Shown: positions 33,677 through 43,169 of the stretch, one piece after another
How positions within the stretch are numbered: position 1 is the stretch's first letter
Layout: each line of letters starts with the position of its first letter
Source: Microlunatus parietis
Lineage (GTDB): Bacteria > Actinomycetota > Actinomycetes > Propionibacteriales > Propionibacteriaceae
Direction of reading: 5' to 3'
Assembly (NCBI RefSeq): GCF_013407955.1
Contig: NZ_JACCBU010000001.1
Coordinates: 5,270,001-5,334,000, forward strand
DNA length: 64,000 bases
Notes under the pieces: model-generated
What the model saw: only the letters and a program-made list of their open reading frames with translations
What the model was told of the DNA's origin: nothing
Database searches by the model: none
Translations under genes and position numbers: made by a program

Positions 33677-34843
33677 GTGTCAGAGCGAGCCTCGTCCACG
33701 CGGTCATTTGTTGTCGGGATCATCGGCGGCGGCCAGTTGGCCCGGATGATGCACGCGGCCTCGGTCGGGCTCGGGATCCGGGTCCGGCTGCTGGCCGAGG
33801 GCCCCGACGTGTCGGCCGCCCAGGTCGTCGGCGACGTGACGGTCGGCGACTACACCGACCCGGAGACCGTACGCAACTTCGCCGCGGGCTGCGACGTGAT
33901 CACGTTCGACCACGAGCACGTACCGACCGGGCTGCTGCGCGAACTCGAAGCGGCCGGGGTCCAGGTCCGGCCCGGGCCGGCGGCGTTGATCCACGCGCAG
34001 GACAAGGCGATCATGCGGGAACGGCTGACCGCCGCCGGGATCCCGTGCCCGATCAACCGGGTGGTCGCCGACCCGGCCGCACTGCAGGCGTTCGGCGACG
34101 AGCACGGCTGGCCGGTGATCGCGAAGACGTCCCGCGGCGGCTACGACGGCAAGGGCGTCTGGAAGATCGACACCGCCGCCGAGGTCGGCATCCCGTTCGA
34201 GAACCTGGGGGACGGGATCCAGATCGTCGCCGAGGAGTACGTCGCGTTCACCCGGGAGCTCAGCGCCCTGGCCGTGCGCTCGCCGTCCGGGCAGGCGGTC
34301 GCGTACCCGATCTCGGAATCCGTGCAGCGGGACGGGATCTGCGTCGAGACCGTCACCCCGGCGCCGGGGCTCACCGAGCAGCAGGCGATCGACTGCCAGC
34401 GGCTCGCGCTGACCGTGGCCGCCGAGCTCGAGGTGGTCGGGCTGCTCGCGGTCGAGCTGATGCAGCGCGACGACGGTTCGGTCGTCGTCAACGAGCTCGC
34501 GATGCGGCCGCACAACACCGGCCACTGGACCATCGACGGTTCGCACACGTCGCAGTTCGAGAACCACTTGCGGGCCGTGCTCGACCTGCCGCTCGGCGAT
34601 CCGACGACCCGGTCGCCGTGGACCGTGATGACGAACGTCCTGGGCGGCACCGTCGAGGATCTTCCGTCGGCGCTGCTGCACTGCTTCGCCCGCGATCGTC
34701 GGCTCCGGGTCCAGCTGTACGGCAAGGACGTCAAGCCGGGCCGCAAGGTCGGTCATGTGACCACCTACGGTGATGATCTTGCCGACGTACGGAAGCGATC
34801 CCGGCACGCCGCCGGTTATCTGATGGGAGACCCGGATGCCTGA
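33677..34843 (+). CDS. purK: N5-carboxyaminoimidazole ribonucleotide synthase PurK
   Basis: 388 residues from GTG 33677. [20 protein letters not shown] is the PurK opening, [11 protein letters not shown] follows, [15 protein letters not shown] is the ATP-grasp glycine-rich loop and [15 protein letters not shown] the lid region; [19 protein letters not shown] holds the Mg/ATP ligands. It makes N5-CAIR from AIR, bicarbonate and ATP in purine synthesis; PurE next door converts the product. The 8-base overlap with purE indicates coupled translation. Confidence 0.96.
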   Translation: MSERASSTRSFVVGIIGGGQLARMMHAASVGLGIRVRLLAEGPDVSAAQVVGDVTVGDYTDPETVRNFAAGCDVITFDHEHVPTGLLRELEAAGVQVRPGPAALIHAQDKAIMRERLTAAGIPCPINRVVADPAALQAFGDEHGWPVIAKTSRGGYDGKGVWKIDTAAEVGIPFENLGDGIQIVAEEYVAFTRELSALAVRSPSGQAVAYPISESVQRDGICVETVTPAPGLTEQQAIDCQRLALTVAAELEVVGLLAVELMQRDDGSVVVNELAMRPHNTGHWTIDGSHTSQFENHLRAVLDLPLGDPTTRSPWTVMTNVLGGTVEDLPSALLHCFARDRRLRVQLYGKDVKPGRKVGHVTTYGDDLADVRKRSRHAAGYLMGDPDA

Positions 34844-35348
34844 AACCCCACCCAGGGTGGGAATCCTGATGGGTTCGGACTCGGACTGGCCCGTGATGCG
34901 GGCGGCCGCTGAGGCGGTCGCCGAGTTCGATGTCGCGTACGAGGCGGACGTCGTGTCGGCGCACCGGATGGTCGACGCGATGATCGACTACGGCCGGACC
35001 GCGCACATCCGCGGCATCGAGGTGATCATCGCGGGCGCCGGCGGGGCGGCCCATCTGCCCGGCATGCTCGCGTCCCTGACGCCGCTGCCCGTGGTCGGGG
35101 TGCCGGTGCCGCTGAAATACCTGGACGGGATGGATTCCCTGCTGTCGATCGTGCAGATGCCGGCCGGGGTCCCGGTGGCGACGGTGTCCATCGGGAACGC
35201 CCGCAACGCCGGGTTGCTCGCGGTCCGGATCCTGGCCGCCGGCGATCCCGTACTGACCGAGAAGATGATCACGTTCCAAGATCAACTCCGGGCGGCCTCC
35301 GAGGCGAAGGGGGAACGGGTCAGGTCCGACCAGGTGGGCCAACCGTGA
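34836..35348 (+). CDS. purE: 5-(carboxyamino)imidazole ribonucleotide mutase PurE
   Basis: 170 residues. [17 protein letters not shown] is the class-I PurE phosphate-binding start, [19 protein letters not shown] the active-site His segment, and [16 protein letters not shown] with [19 protein letters not shown] the other signature stretches. It rearranges N5-CAIR to CAIR. It overlaps purK by 8 bases and the following SDR gene by 4. Confidence 0.97.
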   Translation: MPETPPRVGILMGSDSDWPVMRAAAEAVAEFDVAYEADVVSAHRMVDAMIDYGRTAHIRGIEVIIAGAGGAAHLPGMLASLTPLPVVGVPVPLKYLDGMDSLLSIVQMPAGVPVATVSIGNARNAGLLAVRILAAGDPVLTEKMITFQDQLRAASEAKGERVRSDQVGQP

Positions 35349-36079
35349 CCGGCCCGGTCCTGATCACCGGCGGCAGCCGCGGCATCGGCGCGGCGACCGC
35401 CCGCCGGCTCGCCGCGGACGGCCGCGACGTCGTGATCACGTACGCCAGCCGGGCAGCCGACGCCGATCAGGTGATCACCGACTGCCGGGCCGCCGGCGTC
35501 ACCGCGCACGCCCGCCAGGTCGAACTGACCCGGCCCGGCGCGGTGGACGAGTTGTTCGGTTGGCTCGATGCCGAGGTCGGCCCGATCGGTGCCCTGGTCA
35601 ACAACGCCGGCGTGGTGTCGCCGGGTGCGCCGGTGGCCGACTACGACAGCGAACGGGTCCGCCGGGTGATGGAGATCAACGTCGTCGGCGCGTTCGCGAT
35701 GGCGACCGCGGCCGCCCGCCGGATGGCCCATGATCATGGTGGCGCAGGCGGGGTGATCGTCAACGTGTCGTCCCGGGCCGCGGTGCGCGGTGGTGCGTTC
35801 GAGTACGTCGACTACGCCGCCAGCAAGGCCGCGATCGACGCACTGACCACCGGACTCGGCCTGGAACTGGCCCGGCAGGGTGTCCGGGTGGCCGGTGTGC
35901 GGCCGGGCGTGATCGACACCGAGATCCATGCGCCCGGCCGGCTGGAACGGGTGGCGCCGGAGATCCCGCTGGGCCGGGCCGGCACCGCCGAGGAGATCGC
36001 CGCCGCGATCGCCTGGCTGCTCAGCGACGACGCCTCGTACGTCACCGGAACGACGATCGATGTGGGAGGCGGCCGATGA
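35345..36079 (+). CDS. SDR family oxidoreductase (FabG-like)
   Basis: 244 residues. [20 protein letters not shown] is the TGxxxGIG-type cofactor motif, ALVNNAGVV the NNAG motif, [11 protein letters not shown] the Ser, and [14 protein letters not shown] the YxxxK pair. [12 protein letters not shown] and a C-terminal [12 protein letters not shown] are usual for 3-oxoacyl-ACP-reductase-like members using NADP(H). Substrate undefined. Overlaps purE and the EI24-type gene by 4 bases, so it is part of the purK-purE run. Confidence 0.92.
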   Translation: MTGPVLITGGSRGIGAATARRLAADGRDVVITYASRAADADQVITDCRAAGVTAHARQVELTRPGAVDELFGWLDAEVGPIGALVNNAGVVSPGAPVADYDSERVRRVMEINVVGAFAMATAAARRMAHDHGGAGGVIVNVSSRAAVRGGAFEYVDYAASKAAIDALTTGLGLELARQGVRVAGVRPGVIDTEIHAPGRLERVAPEIPLGRAGTAEEIAAAIAWLLSDDASYVTGTTIDVGGGR

Positions 36080-36834
36080 TCTCCGAGGTCCTCACCGGGG
36101 CCGGCCTGCTCGGCCGTGGCGCCAAGATCATTCTAAAGCGGCCGAAGCTGTTCCTGCTCGGCGCGTTGCCGGCCGTGATCACGTCGGTGATCTTCCTGAT
36201 CCTGTTGATCGTCCTGCTGTTCCGGGTGGACGAGATCGTCCTCTGGCTGTCCCCGTTCGCCGACGGCTGGGACGCCGGCTGGGCGATGACGGTGCGGATC
36301 CTGATGGGGGTCGCGTTGATCGCCGGCTCGATCCTGCTGATGGTGATCAGCTTCAGCGCGCTCACCCTGGCCCTCGGCGCGCCGCTCTACGACCAGATCT
36401 CCGAGGCCGTCGACGCCTCTGAAGGGGACGCGCCGCCGCCGCGGGAGGAACCGCTCGGCACCCAGATCGGACGAGCCGTCCGCCAGGCGATCGCGCTGAT
36501 CCTGGTCTCGCTCGTCGGCGCGATAGTCCTGTTCGCGATCGGCCTGGTCCCGGTCGTCGGCAACGTCGTCGGCGCGGTGCTGTCGGCGCTGTTCGGCGGC
36601 TGGATGCTGGCCACGGAACTGATCGGCTCGGCCTGCGAACGGCGCGGCATCATCACCCTGGCCGGCCGCCGCGCCGCGATGCGGACCGCGCGAGCCAAGG
36701 TGTTCGGGCTCGGCGTGCCGACCTTCCTGCTGCTGTCAGTGCCGCTGGTCGCGATCGTCGTCTTCCCGATCGCGACCGCCGCCGGCACCCTGCTCGCCCG
36801 CGAACTGCTGCCGGCCGAGGAGAAGCTCCGGTGA
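36076..36834 (+). CDS. EI24/CysZ-like membrane protein
   Basis: 252 residues with four or five hydrophobic segments. [20 protein letters not shown] is followed by LLGALPAVITSVIFLILLIV, and a LALGAPLYDQISEAVD loop typical of the EI24 domain; GNVVGAVLSALFGGWMLATE and FPIATAAGTLLARELLP end it. The CysZ branch moves sulfate in other bacteria; actinobacterial members have no proven substrate. Overlaps both neighbours by 4 bases. Confidence 0.85.
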   Translation: MISEVLTGAGLLGRGAKIILKRPKLFLLGALPAVITSVIFLILLIVLLFRVDEIVLWLSPFADGWDAGWAMTVRILMGVALIAGSILLMVISFSALTLALGAPLYDQISEAVDASEGDAPPPREEPLGTQIGRAVRQAIALILVSLVGAIVLFAIGLVPVVGNVVGAVLSALFGGWMLATELIGSACERRGIITLAGRRAAMRTARAKVFGLGVPTFLLLSVPLVAIVVFPIATAAGTLLARELLPAEEKLR

Positions 36835-37271
36835 TCACCGTCTTCCTCGACCGCGACTCGGTCGCGATGGGCGACGACATCGATCCGCACGTCGTCGCCT
36901 GGCAGTTCGACGACGGCGCGACGCCCGGCGACGTACTGGTCCGGGCCCTGGCCGAGCACTACCTCGCCAACGTTGCGGGAGAGGTCGCCTGGGCCTACGA
37001 GGTGGGCACCTTCACCCTGGACCGCTACCCGGACTTCATCGCCCCGCGGGCCCAGCAGACCGTCACGGCGGCCGCCGTGCTGCAGCCCGGGCCCGGCCGG
37101 TGGGCGGCCCTCCCGCTGCGCCGCCGGGTCCTCGAGCAGCCCTTCCTGGACCGGCCGGACTGGGCCGCCGGCGACCGCGAGTTCGCGGTCAACTTCCACT
37201 ATGCGAGCGAGGGACAGGTGCTGGACCTGCCGTCCCTGACGAGCAGGCTGCGCCCGAACCGACACAGCTGA
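36831..37271 (+). CDS. Conserved hypothetical protein
   Basis: 146 residues with no signal or membrane segment. It begins VFLDRDSVAMGDDIDPHVV and contains YLANVAGEVAWAYEVG and AGDREFAVNFHYASEGQ. I do not recognise a family. GTG at 36831 overlaps the EI24-type stop by 4 bases, making it the last member of the purK-purE-SDR-EI24 run. An intergenic inverted repeat follows. Confidence 0.75.
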   Translation: MITVFLDRDSVAMGDDIDPHVVAWQFDDGATPGDVLVRALAEHYLANVAGEVAWAYEVGTFTLDRYPDFIAPRAQQTVTAAAVLQPGPGRWAALPLRRRVLEQPFLDRPDWAAGDREFAVNFHYASEGQVLDLPSLTSRLRPNRHS

Positions 37272-37322
37272 GCCGGGTTCCCGACGGATCGCGGCCGTCG
37301 TGGCCGAGGTGCGGGCGCCAGG

Positions 37323-37388
37323 TCACTGAGCGGACCACTTGACCTCAACTTTCGGCGAGTTCTGCCGGTCAAGCGGTCCGTTCGGTGA
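37323..37388. repeat. Dispersed intergenic inverted repeat, copy 2
   Basis: Arms at 37323-37344 and 37367-37388 pair at 19 of 22 positions. The core of the left arm is GAGCGGACCACTTGACC and of the right arm GGTCAAGCGGTCCGTTC. The right arm and its flanks match a second intergenic site at 19623-19685. Between two convergent genes, it may serve as a bidirectional terminator or be a REP-like element. Confidence 0.65.
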
Positions 37389-37427
37389 TGTGGAGCCTGC
37401 GATGGTGATGCGACACCGCGTGAGCCG

Positions 37428-37877
37428 TCAGCGGGCGCGGCCCTCGGCGAGCATCGCGACCGAGGTGGCGACCCGCTTGGCCCGGGTCTCGGGCTTCTTG
37501 GCCCCGGTCACCTGGAGCACGTGCCAGCTCTGCTTGCTGTACGACAGCGAGTCGAAGAACTCCTTCGCGGCGGGCTGCTCGGCCAGCGCGGCGGCGAGGT
37601 CGTCGGGCACCTCCACCGTCCGCTCGGCGGTGTCCAATTCCACCTCGACATCCAGCACGTCGCCGGCCGCGACCCCGGCCTCGGCCCGCCGCTCGGCACT
37701 GACCCCGAGCAGGAACCGGCCGCCCATCCGGGCGATCGAGGTACGGAACTCGTACCCCTGGAGCCGGACCAGCACCTTCGGATGCCGGCCGCCGCCGAGC
37801 CCGTCGACGATCTCCTCGGGGACTTCGAAGCCGGCGGTGTTCTTGCCCGAGGCCTCGAGCGCTGCACGGAACTTCAT
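37428..37877 (-). CDS. DUF1905/YdeI-like domain protein
   Basis: 149 residues from ATG 37877. A DUF1905 double-psi-like domain comes first ([55 protein letters not shown]). A bacteriocin-protection (OmdA/YdeI)-type tail follows ([38 protein letters not shown]). Function unknown. GGAGG lies close upstream. Divergent from proA with 136 bases between starts. Confidence 0.85.
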   Translation of the reverse strand: MKFRAALEASGKNTAGFEVPEEIVDGLGGGRHPKVLVRLQGYEFRTSIARMGGRFLLGVSAERRAEAGVAAGDVLDVEVELDTAERTVEVPDDLAAALAEQPAAKEFFDSLSYSKQSWHVLQVTGAKKPETRAKRVATSVAMLAEGRAR

Positions 37878-38013
37878 GTCGGGGTGCCTCCTGTGGTCGT
37901 CGTGGTACCGGTATCGACCGGCGCCGGGTGGTGGAATCAGCGGCCCGGCCGCGGATCGGACGACTAGATTGTTGCGGGTCAGATCACGAAGAGCAGCGGA
38001 GGAGAACACGGCG

Positions 38014-39255
38014 ATGACCGTCCGTGAACAGGCGTTGCGGGCCCGCGAGGCCTCGCGCACGCTGGGGTCGGCGATCCGGTCGGCGAAGGACGCGGGGCTG
38101 CAGTCGATGGCCGACGCCCTGCTCAAGGCCGAGACGGTGATCCTCGAGGCCAACGCGGCCGACGTCCGGCGAGCCGAGGATGCCGGTACCGGTGCGGCCC
38201 TGATCGACCGGCTGCGGCTCACCCCGGACCGGATCGCCGGCATGGCCGACGGCCTGCGGGCGCTGGCCGACCTGCCCGACCCGGTCGGCGACGTGGTCCG
38301 CGGCTGGACCAACCCCAACGGTGTCCAGGTCCGGCAGGTTCGGGTGCCGTTCGGCGTGGTCGGGATCATCTACGAGGCGCGGCCCAACGTCACCGCCGAC
38401 GCCGCCGGCATCTGCCTGAAGTCCGGTAATGCGGTGCTGCTGCGCGGCTCGTCCAGCGCCGCCGACTCCAACGCCGCGATCGTCACGGCGCTGCGGGCCG
38501 GCCTGGCCGAGGCGGAGCTGCCGGAAGACTCCGTTCAGCTGATCCCCGGTCCGCGTGAGGTGACCGGCGAGCTGATGGCGGCCCGCGGCCTGGTCGACGT
38601 CCTGATCCCGCGCGGCGGCGCCGGCCTGATCGAGACCGTGGTGACCCAGAGCCAGGTGCCGGTGATCGAGACCGGCACCGGCAACTGCCACCTCTACGTC
38701 GACCGGTCGGCCGACCATGATCAGGCGATCCGGATCATGATCAACGCCAAGGCGCAGCGGCCCAGCGTCTGCAATGCGCTGGAAACCCTGCTGGTGCACG
38801 CCGACGTCGCGGATTCCTTTGTGCCGAAGGCCTTGCAGGCCCTGGCCGAGGCGGGCGTCACCGTGCACGGCGATGATCGTTTCGCGTCGTACGGTGATCA
38901 GGTGGTGCCGGTGACCGAGACCGACTACGCCGAGGAGTTCCTGTCCCTCGACCTCGCCGCGGCCGTGGTCGACTCGCTGGACGACGCACTGGCCCACATC
39001 CGGCGGTACAGCTCCGGGCACAGCGAGACGATCGTCACCGACTCGCAGGCGGCGGCGAACCGGTTCGTGGCCGAGGTCGACGCGGCGGCGGTGCTGGTCA
39101 ATGCGTCCAGCCGGTTCGTCGACGGCGGTGAGTTCGGGTTCGGCGCCGAGATCGGGATCTCCACCCAGAAGCTGCACGCGCGCGGGCCGATGGGGCTGCC
39201 CGAGATGACGTCCACGAAGTACGTAGTGACGGGCGCGGGGCAGGTCCGCGGGTAA
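38014..39255 (+). CDS. proA: Gamma-glutamyl phosphate reductase
   Basis: 413 residues. Aldehyde-dehydrogenase fold: [20 protein letters not shown] is the ProA signature, [11 protein letters not shown] follows, [20 protein letters not shown] and [16 protein letters not shown] contain the catalytic Cys, and [20 protein letters not shown] is the C-terminal signature. It reduces gamma-glutamyl phosphate to the semialdehyde for proline. ATG 38014 has GGAGG nine bases upstream. Followed by a small membrane protein, nadD and rsfS, a common actinobacterial order. Confidence 0.97.
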   Translation: MTVREQALRAREASRTLGSAIRSAKDAGLQSMADALLKAETVILEANAADVRRAEDAGTGAALIDRLRLTPDRIAGMADGLRALADLPDPVGDVVRGWTNPNGVQVRQVRVPFGVVGIIYEARPNVTADAAGICLKSGNAVLLRGSSSAADSNAAIVTALRAGLAEAELPEDSVQLIPGPREVTGELMAARGLVDVLIPRGGAGLIETVVTQSQVPVIETGTGNCHLYVDRSADHDQAIRIMINAKAQRPSVCNALETLLVHADVADSFVPKALQALAEAGVTVHGDDRFASYGDQVVPVTETDYAEEFLSLDLAAAVVDSLDDALAHIRRYSSGHSETIVTDSQAAANRFVAEVDAAAVLVNASSRFVDGGEFGFGAEIGISTQKLHARGPMGLPEMTSTKYVVTGAGQVRG

Positions 39256-39295
39256 CGATGCACGGAGCCGTCGCCGGCACCGGTAGAGTTCCCCC

Positions 39296-39442
39296 ATGCT
39301 GTTTGGGTTGACCGCGCTGGAGACCGAGGTCCACACGGAGTTGCCGATCCCGGCCTGGGGCTTCGGTGTGCTCGCCTTCGTCTTTCTCATAGTGCTGCTG
39401 CTGATCACGCTGTCCATCGGCAAGGGCCGAAGGCACAGCTGA
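39296..39442 (+). CDS. Small single-span membrane protein
   Basis: 48 residues starting at ATG 39296. A short N-terminus ([20 protein letters not shown]) is followed by one membrane helix ([20 protein letters not shown]) and a basic tail GKGRRHS. Tiny proteins of this shape are regularly found between proA and nadD in actinobacteria; function unknown. The charge pattern suggests the N-terminus is outside. Only 7 bases separate it from nadD. Confidence 0.8.
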   Translation: MLFGLTALETEVHTELPIPAWGFGVLAFVFLIVLLLITLSIGKGRRHS

Positions 39443-39449
39443 TCCTGTC

Positions 39450-40124
39450 GTGTCGGAGAACCATCGGTCGACCGGACTGGCTCGCGATCCCGGCGAGCCG
39501 AACGGTCGGCACTACCGGCTCGGGGTGATGGGCGGCACGTTCGACCCGATCCACCACGGCCACCTCGTCGCGGCCAGCGAGGTCGCCGCCCGGTTCGGCC
39601 TGGACGAGGTGGTCTTCGTCCCGACCGGCCAGCCGTGGCAGAAGGCCGACCGGGACGTGTCCGGAGCCGAGGACCGCTACCTGATGACGGTGATCGCGAC
39701 CGCGTCCAATCCGAGGTTCACGGTCAGCCGGGTCGACGTCGAGCGGCCCGGAATGACGTACACGGTGGACACACTGAAGGACCTGCGCGCCGAACGTGGC
39801 GACGACGTCGACCTGTACTTCATCACCGGTGCGGACGCGATGGCCCAGATCCTCACCTGGCGGGGCGTCGACGAACTGTTCGAGCTGGCGCACTTCGTGG
39901 CCTGTAACCGGCCCGGCGTCGAGCTCGACCCGGCGATCACCGGAGGGTTGCCGAAGGACCGGGTCAGCATGGTGTCGATCCCGGCGCTGGCGATCTCGTC
40001 CACCGACTGCCGGTCGCGCGTCGCCGACGGCGAACCGATCTGGTACCTGGTGCCCGACGGCATCGTGCAATACATCCAGAAACGCGGGCTCTACCGAGAG
40101 CCCGCGCAGGAGAGGCGAGAATGA
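39450..40124 (+). CDS. nadD: Nicotinate-nucleotide adenylyltransferase
   Basis: 224 residues. [20 protein letters not shown] is the nucleotidyltransferase signature with the HxGH-type motif; [16 protein letters not shown] and [17 protein letters not shown] follow, and [15 protein letters not shown] is the ISSTxxR motif near residue 187. It adenylates nicotinate mononucleotide in NAD synthesis. GTG at 39450; a later start near residue 23 would also give a complete domain. Overlaps rsfS by 4 bases. Confidence 0.96.
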   Translation: MSENHRSTGLARDPGEPNGRHYRLGVMGGTFDPIHHGHLVAASEVAARFGLDEVVFVPTGQPWQKADRDVSGAEDRYLMTVIATASNPRFTVSRVDVERPGMTYTVDTLKDLRAERGDDVDLYFITGADAMAQILTWRGVDELFELAHFVACNRPGVELDPAITGGLPKDRVSMVSIPALAISSTDCRSRVADGEPIWYLVPDGIVQYIQKRGLYREPAQERRE

Positions 40125-40489
40125 CTGCAACCGACCGAGCGATCGAGCTGACCCGCGCCGCGGCGCAGGCCGCCGTCGACAAGCTCGGCACCGACCTGAT
40201 CGCCTACGACGTGTCGGACCAGTTGGCGATCACGGACGTGTTCCTCGTCGTCACGGCCAGCAACGAGCGGCAGGTAGGCTCGGTCGTCGACGGCGTCGAG
40301 GAAGCCCTGCGCGACCTGGACGCCAAGCCGGTCCGGCGGGAAGGCGACCGGCAGCAGCGTTGGGTGCTGCTCGACTACCTCGACCTCGTGGTGCACGTCC
40401 AGCACACCGAGGAGCGCCAGTTCTACGCGCTGGAACGACTCTGGCGGGACTGCCCGGAGATCGACCTGGACATCGACGAGCGACGCTGA
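40121..40489 (+). CDS. rsfS: Ribosome silencing factor RsfS
   Basis: 122 residues. [40 protein letters not shown] and [23 protein letters not shown] are the RsfS/DUF143 landmarks, with [14 protein letters not shown] at the end. It binds L14 and blocks subunit joining under starvation. Position after nadD is conserved. ATGA overlap with nadD. Confidence 0.96.
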   Translation: MTATDRAIELTRAAAQAAVDKLGTDLIAYDVSDQLAITDVFLVVTASNERQVGSVVDGVEEALRDLDAKPVRREGDRQQRWVLLDYLDLVVHVQHTEERQFYALERLWRDCPEIDLDIDERR

Positions 40490-40517
40490 ACGTACGCGAC
40501 ACAGAGGGGGAAGCTTC

Positions 40518-41171
40518 ATGACCGCGAGCCGGATGATCATCTGGCGACACGGCCGGACCGAGTGGAACGCCACCGGGTTGATGCAGGGTCAGGAGGACAT
40601 CCCGCTCGACGAGCTGGGGCAACTGCAGGCCAAGACCGCGGCCCGGCTGATCGCGACCTACAACCCGACCTCCCTGTACGCCAGCGACCTGTCCCGGACC
40701 CGGCAGACCGCCGAGGCGCTGGTCGAAGTCTCCGGCCTGAAGATCAACTTCGAGCCGCGGCTGCGCGAGATCCACGTCGGCAGCTGGGCCGGCCTCAGTC
40801 ATGATCAACTGGCCGAGATCGACGCCGAAGCTGTGATCAAGATCAAGTCCGGCGAGGACGTACGGCGCTCGGCGACCGGAGAGGACCACCGCGAGGTGGC
40901 CGACCGGGTCGTCCAGGCGTACACCGAGATCACCGAGTCCGAACCCGACGGCTCGATCGTCGTCTGCGCCATGCACGGCCTCTCCGGTCGACTCGGCATC
41001 GCCGCCTTCCTCGGGCTTCCCGAAGAGCATTGGAACCTGCTCCGAGGGATGGACAACTGCGCCTGGGCGATCCTTGATCGTCAGCCCCTCGGCTGGCGGC
41101 TGACCGGCTACAACCTGACCGGCCTGACCGACGTCCCGGACCCCGTCGCCCCCTTGGATCCCAAGTCGTGA
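40518..41171 (+). CDS. Histidine phosphatase family protein
   Basis: 217 residues. MIIWRHGRTEWNATGLMQGQ is the RHG phosphohistidine motif, YASDLSRTRQTAEAL follows, LREIHVGSWAG and CAMHGLSGRLGIAAFLGLPE contain the second catalytic His. In this position actinobacterial members are often glucosyl-3-phosphoglycerate phosphatase-like; that role is not established by sequence alone. GGGGGAAGC precedes the ATG. It is the last chromosomal gene before tRNA-Ala. Confidence 0.9.
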   Translation: MTASRMIIWRHGRTEWNATGLMQGQEDIPLDELGQLQAKTAARLIATYNPTSLYASDLSRTRQTAEALVEVSGLKINFEPRLREIHVGSWAGLSHDQLAEIDAEAVIKIKSGEDVRRSATGEDHREVADRVVQAYTEITESEPDGSIVVCAMHGLSGRLGIAAFLGLPEEHWNLLRGMDNCAWAILDRQPLGWRLTGYNLTGLTDVPDPVAPLDPKS

Positions 41172-41256
41172 CCTGATTTCGCCTCCGCGGGGTCGGCACG
41201 CTAGTATTTCCGAGTTCTCACGGCCCGGCGGGTCGGGCCGAGGGAGCCAACCACGA

Positions 41257-41329
41257 GGGGCTATGGCGCAGTTGGTAGCGCGTCTCCATGGCATGGAGAA
41301 GGTCAGGGGTTCGAATCCCCTTAGCTCCA
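41257..41329 (+). tRNA. tRNA-Ala (GGC anticodon)
   Basis: 73 bases. The acceptor stem GGGGCTA pairs with TAGCTCC (one G-U), the anticodon stem-loop reads TCTCC-ATGGCAT-GGAGA with anticodon GGC, and the T arm is AGGGGTTCGAATCCCCT. The discriminator is A and the next base C; full CCA is not encoded. The island begins directly at its 3' end, so the tRNA is the probable integration site. Confidence 0.97.
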
Positions 41330-41645
41330 CGTAAGAATCGAAAATCGAACCCTGCCCTTGGTCATGATCGGGCAGGGTTCTTTCGGTTCCTGAGCTTTGA
41401 CCGCGGCTCGGCGCGGCGTCGAGAATCGTGGCGACGGGTTCGGCTGGGGTGACGGTGACGTTCTCCTCATCGTCGACGACAATCCTGCTGAAGAGTGCCC
41501 GGTTGAGCATGCGGCGTTCGGCTGGTCGACTCTTTCGGTAGAGGTCGGAGAGGTCGTGGAGCAGGTCGAGGATGGCATCGAGGCCGTCGCGGGCGCGGTC
41601 GTAGGCGGTGCTGAGTGTTTCGAGTCGACTGGTGGCAGCCTGCAG
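41330..41645 (-). pseudogene. Serine recombinase C-terminal remnant at tRNA-Ala
   Basis: The minus-strand frame encodes AATSRLETLSTAYDRARDGL, then LHDLSDLYRKSRPAERRMLN, RALFSRIVVDDEENVTVTPAEP and runs without a stop into the tRNA complement. The RxxLNRALF.RIVV pattern is that of the C-terminal tail of large serine recombinases (compare EPIRKQLNRAVFERVLIG in the recombinase at 46984). The catalytic domain is missing: an IS3 element begins at 41646 and no matching N-terminal part is found beyond it. The recombinase tail facing the tRNA suggests it mediated integration there. Confidence 0.75.
41347..41380 (+). terminator. Terminator hairpin after tRNA-Ala
   Basis: GAACCCTGCCC (41347-41357) and GGGCAGGGTTC (41370-41380) form a perfect 11-bp stem with a 12-base loop, followed by TTTC. 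It lies 18 bases after the tRNA and overlaps the end of the recombinase remnant. Confidence 0.7.
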
Positions 41646-41685
41646 TGAACCGCCCCGGGTTTTCCGGACGCTTCGGGTTGTGTCT

Positions 41686-42597
41686 CTACCCGGTCGGGCT
41701 GAGACGGTTTCTTGCAGCGTAGTACGCGGTTTCGACCTCGATGGGTGTGAGGTCGTCGATGGCTTCGTGGGTGCGTTCGTGGTTGAACCAGTGGACCCAG
41801 TGCAGGGTCTCGATCTCGACATGATCAACATTGCGCCAAGGCCCGCAGCGTCGGATCATTTCGCTCTTGTAGAGGCCGATCTGGGACTCGGCGAGGGCGT
41901 TGTCGTAGGCGTCGCCCACTGAACCGACGGAGGGGTCGACGCCGGCCTCGATCAGCCTGCTGGTGAAGGCGAACGAGGTGTATTGGGAGCCGGCGTCGGT
42001 GTGGTGGACCAGGCCGGTGAGGTCGGTGATCCCGGCTTGATGGCGGGTCCAGAGCGCGTGTTCGAGGGTGTCCAGGACGAGTTCGGTGGTCATGGTGGTG
42101 GCGGCTCGCCAGCCGACGATCATCCGGGAGTAGACGTCGATGATGAACGCGACGTAGACGGTGCCGGCCCAGGTCGGCACGTAGGTGAAGTCGGCGACCC
42201 AGAGCCGGTTCGGCGCCGGCGCGGTGAAGTCCCGGTCGACCAGATCAGCCGCTCGGGCTTGCTTGGGGTCGGCGATCGTGGTTCGCACCTGCTTGCCCCT
42301 GAGTGCGCCGTGCCAGCCGTTTTGTGCCATCAACCGCTCGACCGTGCACCGGGCCACGTCGTGGCCCTGTCGGCGCAGATACAGCCACAGCTTCCGAGCA
42401 CCGAACCCGTCGACGAACCGCTGCTGCCGGGCGGTCTTGATCAACTCGACGATCTCGGTGTCTCGTAACGCCCGCCGAGATGGCGGCCGGTTACGGGCCT
42501 CGTAGTAGGTGGACGGGGCGATCTTGATCCCGTGCTCGGTCAGCACGCGACAGATCGGCTCGACCCCGAACCGGTCCCGGTGTTCGTCGATGAACAC
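41686..42597 (-). CDS. IS3 transposase orfB (integrase catalytic domain)
   Basis: 303 residues. The HTH_21 region (EHRDRFGVEPICRVLTEHGI) comes first, then the rve/DDE core with WVADFTYVPTWAG (first Asp), HHTDAGSQYTSFAF (second Asp) and NALAESQIGLYKSEMI (Glu), so the active site is complete. The end, HERTHEAIDDLTPIEVE, is typical. It starts with GTG three bases after orfA stops (TGATCGTG); IS3 elements usually join orfA and orfB by frameshifting, but I cannot identify a slippery heptamer. Confidence 0.93.
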   Translation of the reverse strand: MFIDEHRDRFGVEPICRVLTEHGIKIAPSTYYEARNRPPSRRALRDTEIVELIKTARQQRFVDGFGARKLWLYLRRQGHDVARCTVERLMAQNGWHGALRGKQVRTTIADPKQARAADLVDRDFTAPAPNRLWVADFTYVPTWAGTVYVAFIIDVYSRMIVGWRAATTMTTELVLDTLEHALWTRHQAGITDLTGLVHHTDAGSQYTSFAFTSRLIEAGVDPSVGSVGDAYDNALAESQIGLYKSEMIRRCGPWRNVDHVEIETLHWVHWFNHERTHEAIDDLTPIEVETAYYAARNRLSPTG

Positions 42598-42599
42598 GA

Positions 42600-42929
42600 T
42601 CAGTACCTGGGTGGGCGGTCGAGCTCCGCCGCGAAGAAAGCCGACGCGCTCTTGAGGATCTCGTTCGCTCGGCGCAACTCGGCGTTCTCCTTCTTCAACG
42701 CCTTGATCTCAGCGATTTCCTCGCTGGTCTTGCCCGGCCGCTGACCATGATCAACTTCGGCCCGGCGGACCCACTTCCGGACGGTCTCGGCCGACCCGAT
42801 CCCGAGCTGGTCCGCGATCGTGCGGATCGCTTCGAACTCGGACGGGTAAGCGCCGCGCTCCAGCGCCTCAGCGACCAGCCGGACCGCACGCTCCCGCACC
42901 TCGCGGGGATACTTCGACGGACGTGCCAT
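42600..42929 (-). CDS. IS3 transposase orfA (HTH protein)
   Basis: 109 residues from ATG 42929, which has GGAGG eight bases upstream. An N-terminal HTH_Tnp_1 domain (KYPREVRERAVRLVAEAL, AIRTIADQLGIGSAETVRKW) is followed by a leucine-zipper helix (EEIAEIKALKKENAELRRAN). It binds the element ends and pairs with the orfB product. Confidence 0.93.
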   Translation of the reverse strand: MARPSKYPREVRERAVRLVAEALERGAYPSEFEAIRTIADQLGIGSAETVRKWVRRAEVDHGQRPGKTSEEIAEIKALKKENAELRRANEILKSASAFFAAELDRPPRY

Positions 42930-43169
42930 GACTTCATCCTCCAACTAATGAAGCCTCCCGACACCCCGGGGCGGTTCACTCCGGGCCGGCGGTCCGAGGG
43001 CCACACGGCAGCCCAGCCTTTCCATCAGGAGCCGGAGCTTGCTTGTCATCGCGAACCTGAACCCACATCTACGTCCGACGACCGCGAGTGCGCCGTCCAC
43101 CACCAATCATCGAAATGGCGCCCGAACTCTGCCAGAATTGGTGCGCTGTCGGGACATGGGGAGGTTCGG

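Larger units (their letters stand above)
41646..42978 (-). mobile_element. IS3-family insertion sequence
   Basis: 1333 bases bounded by inverted repeats: left TGAACCGCCCCGGGTTTTCC, right the reverse complement of TGAACCGCCCCGGGGTGTCG; about 23 of the first 29 positions match. Two minus-strand frames (orfA, orfB) encode an intact DDE transposase. No direct repeat flanks it (CAG left, CTC right), which points to a deletion next to the element or recombination between two copies. It has removed the front of the recombinase remnant. Confidence 0.92.
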
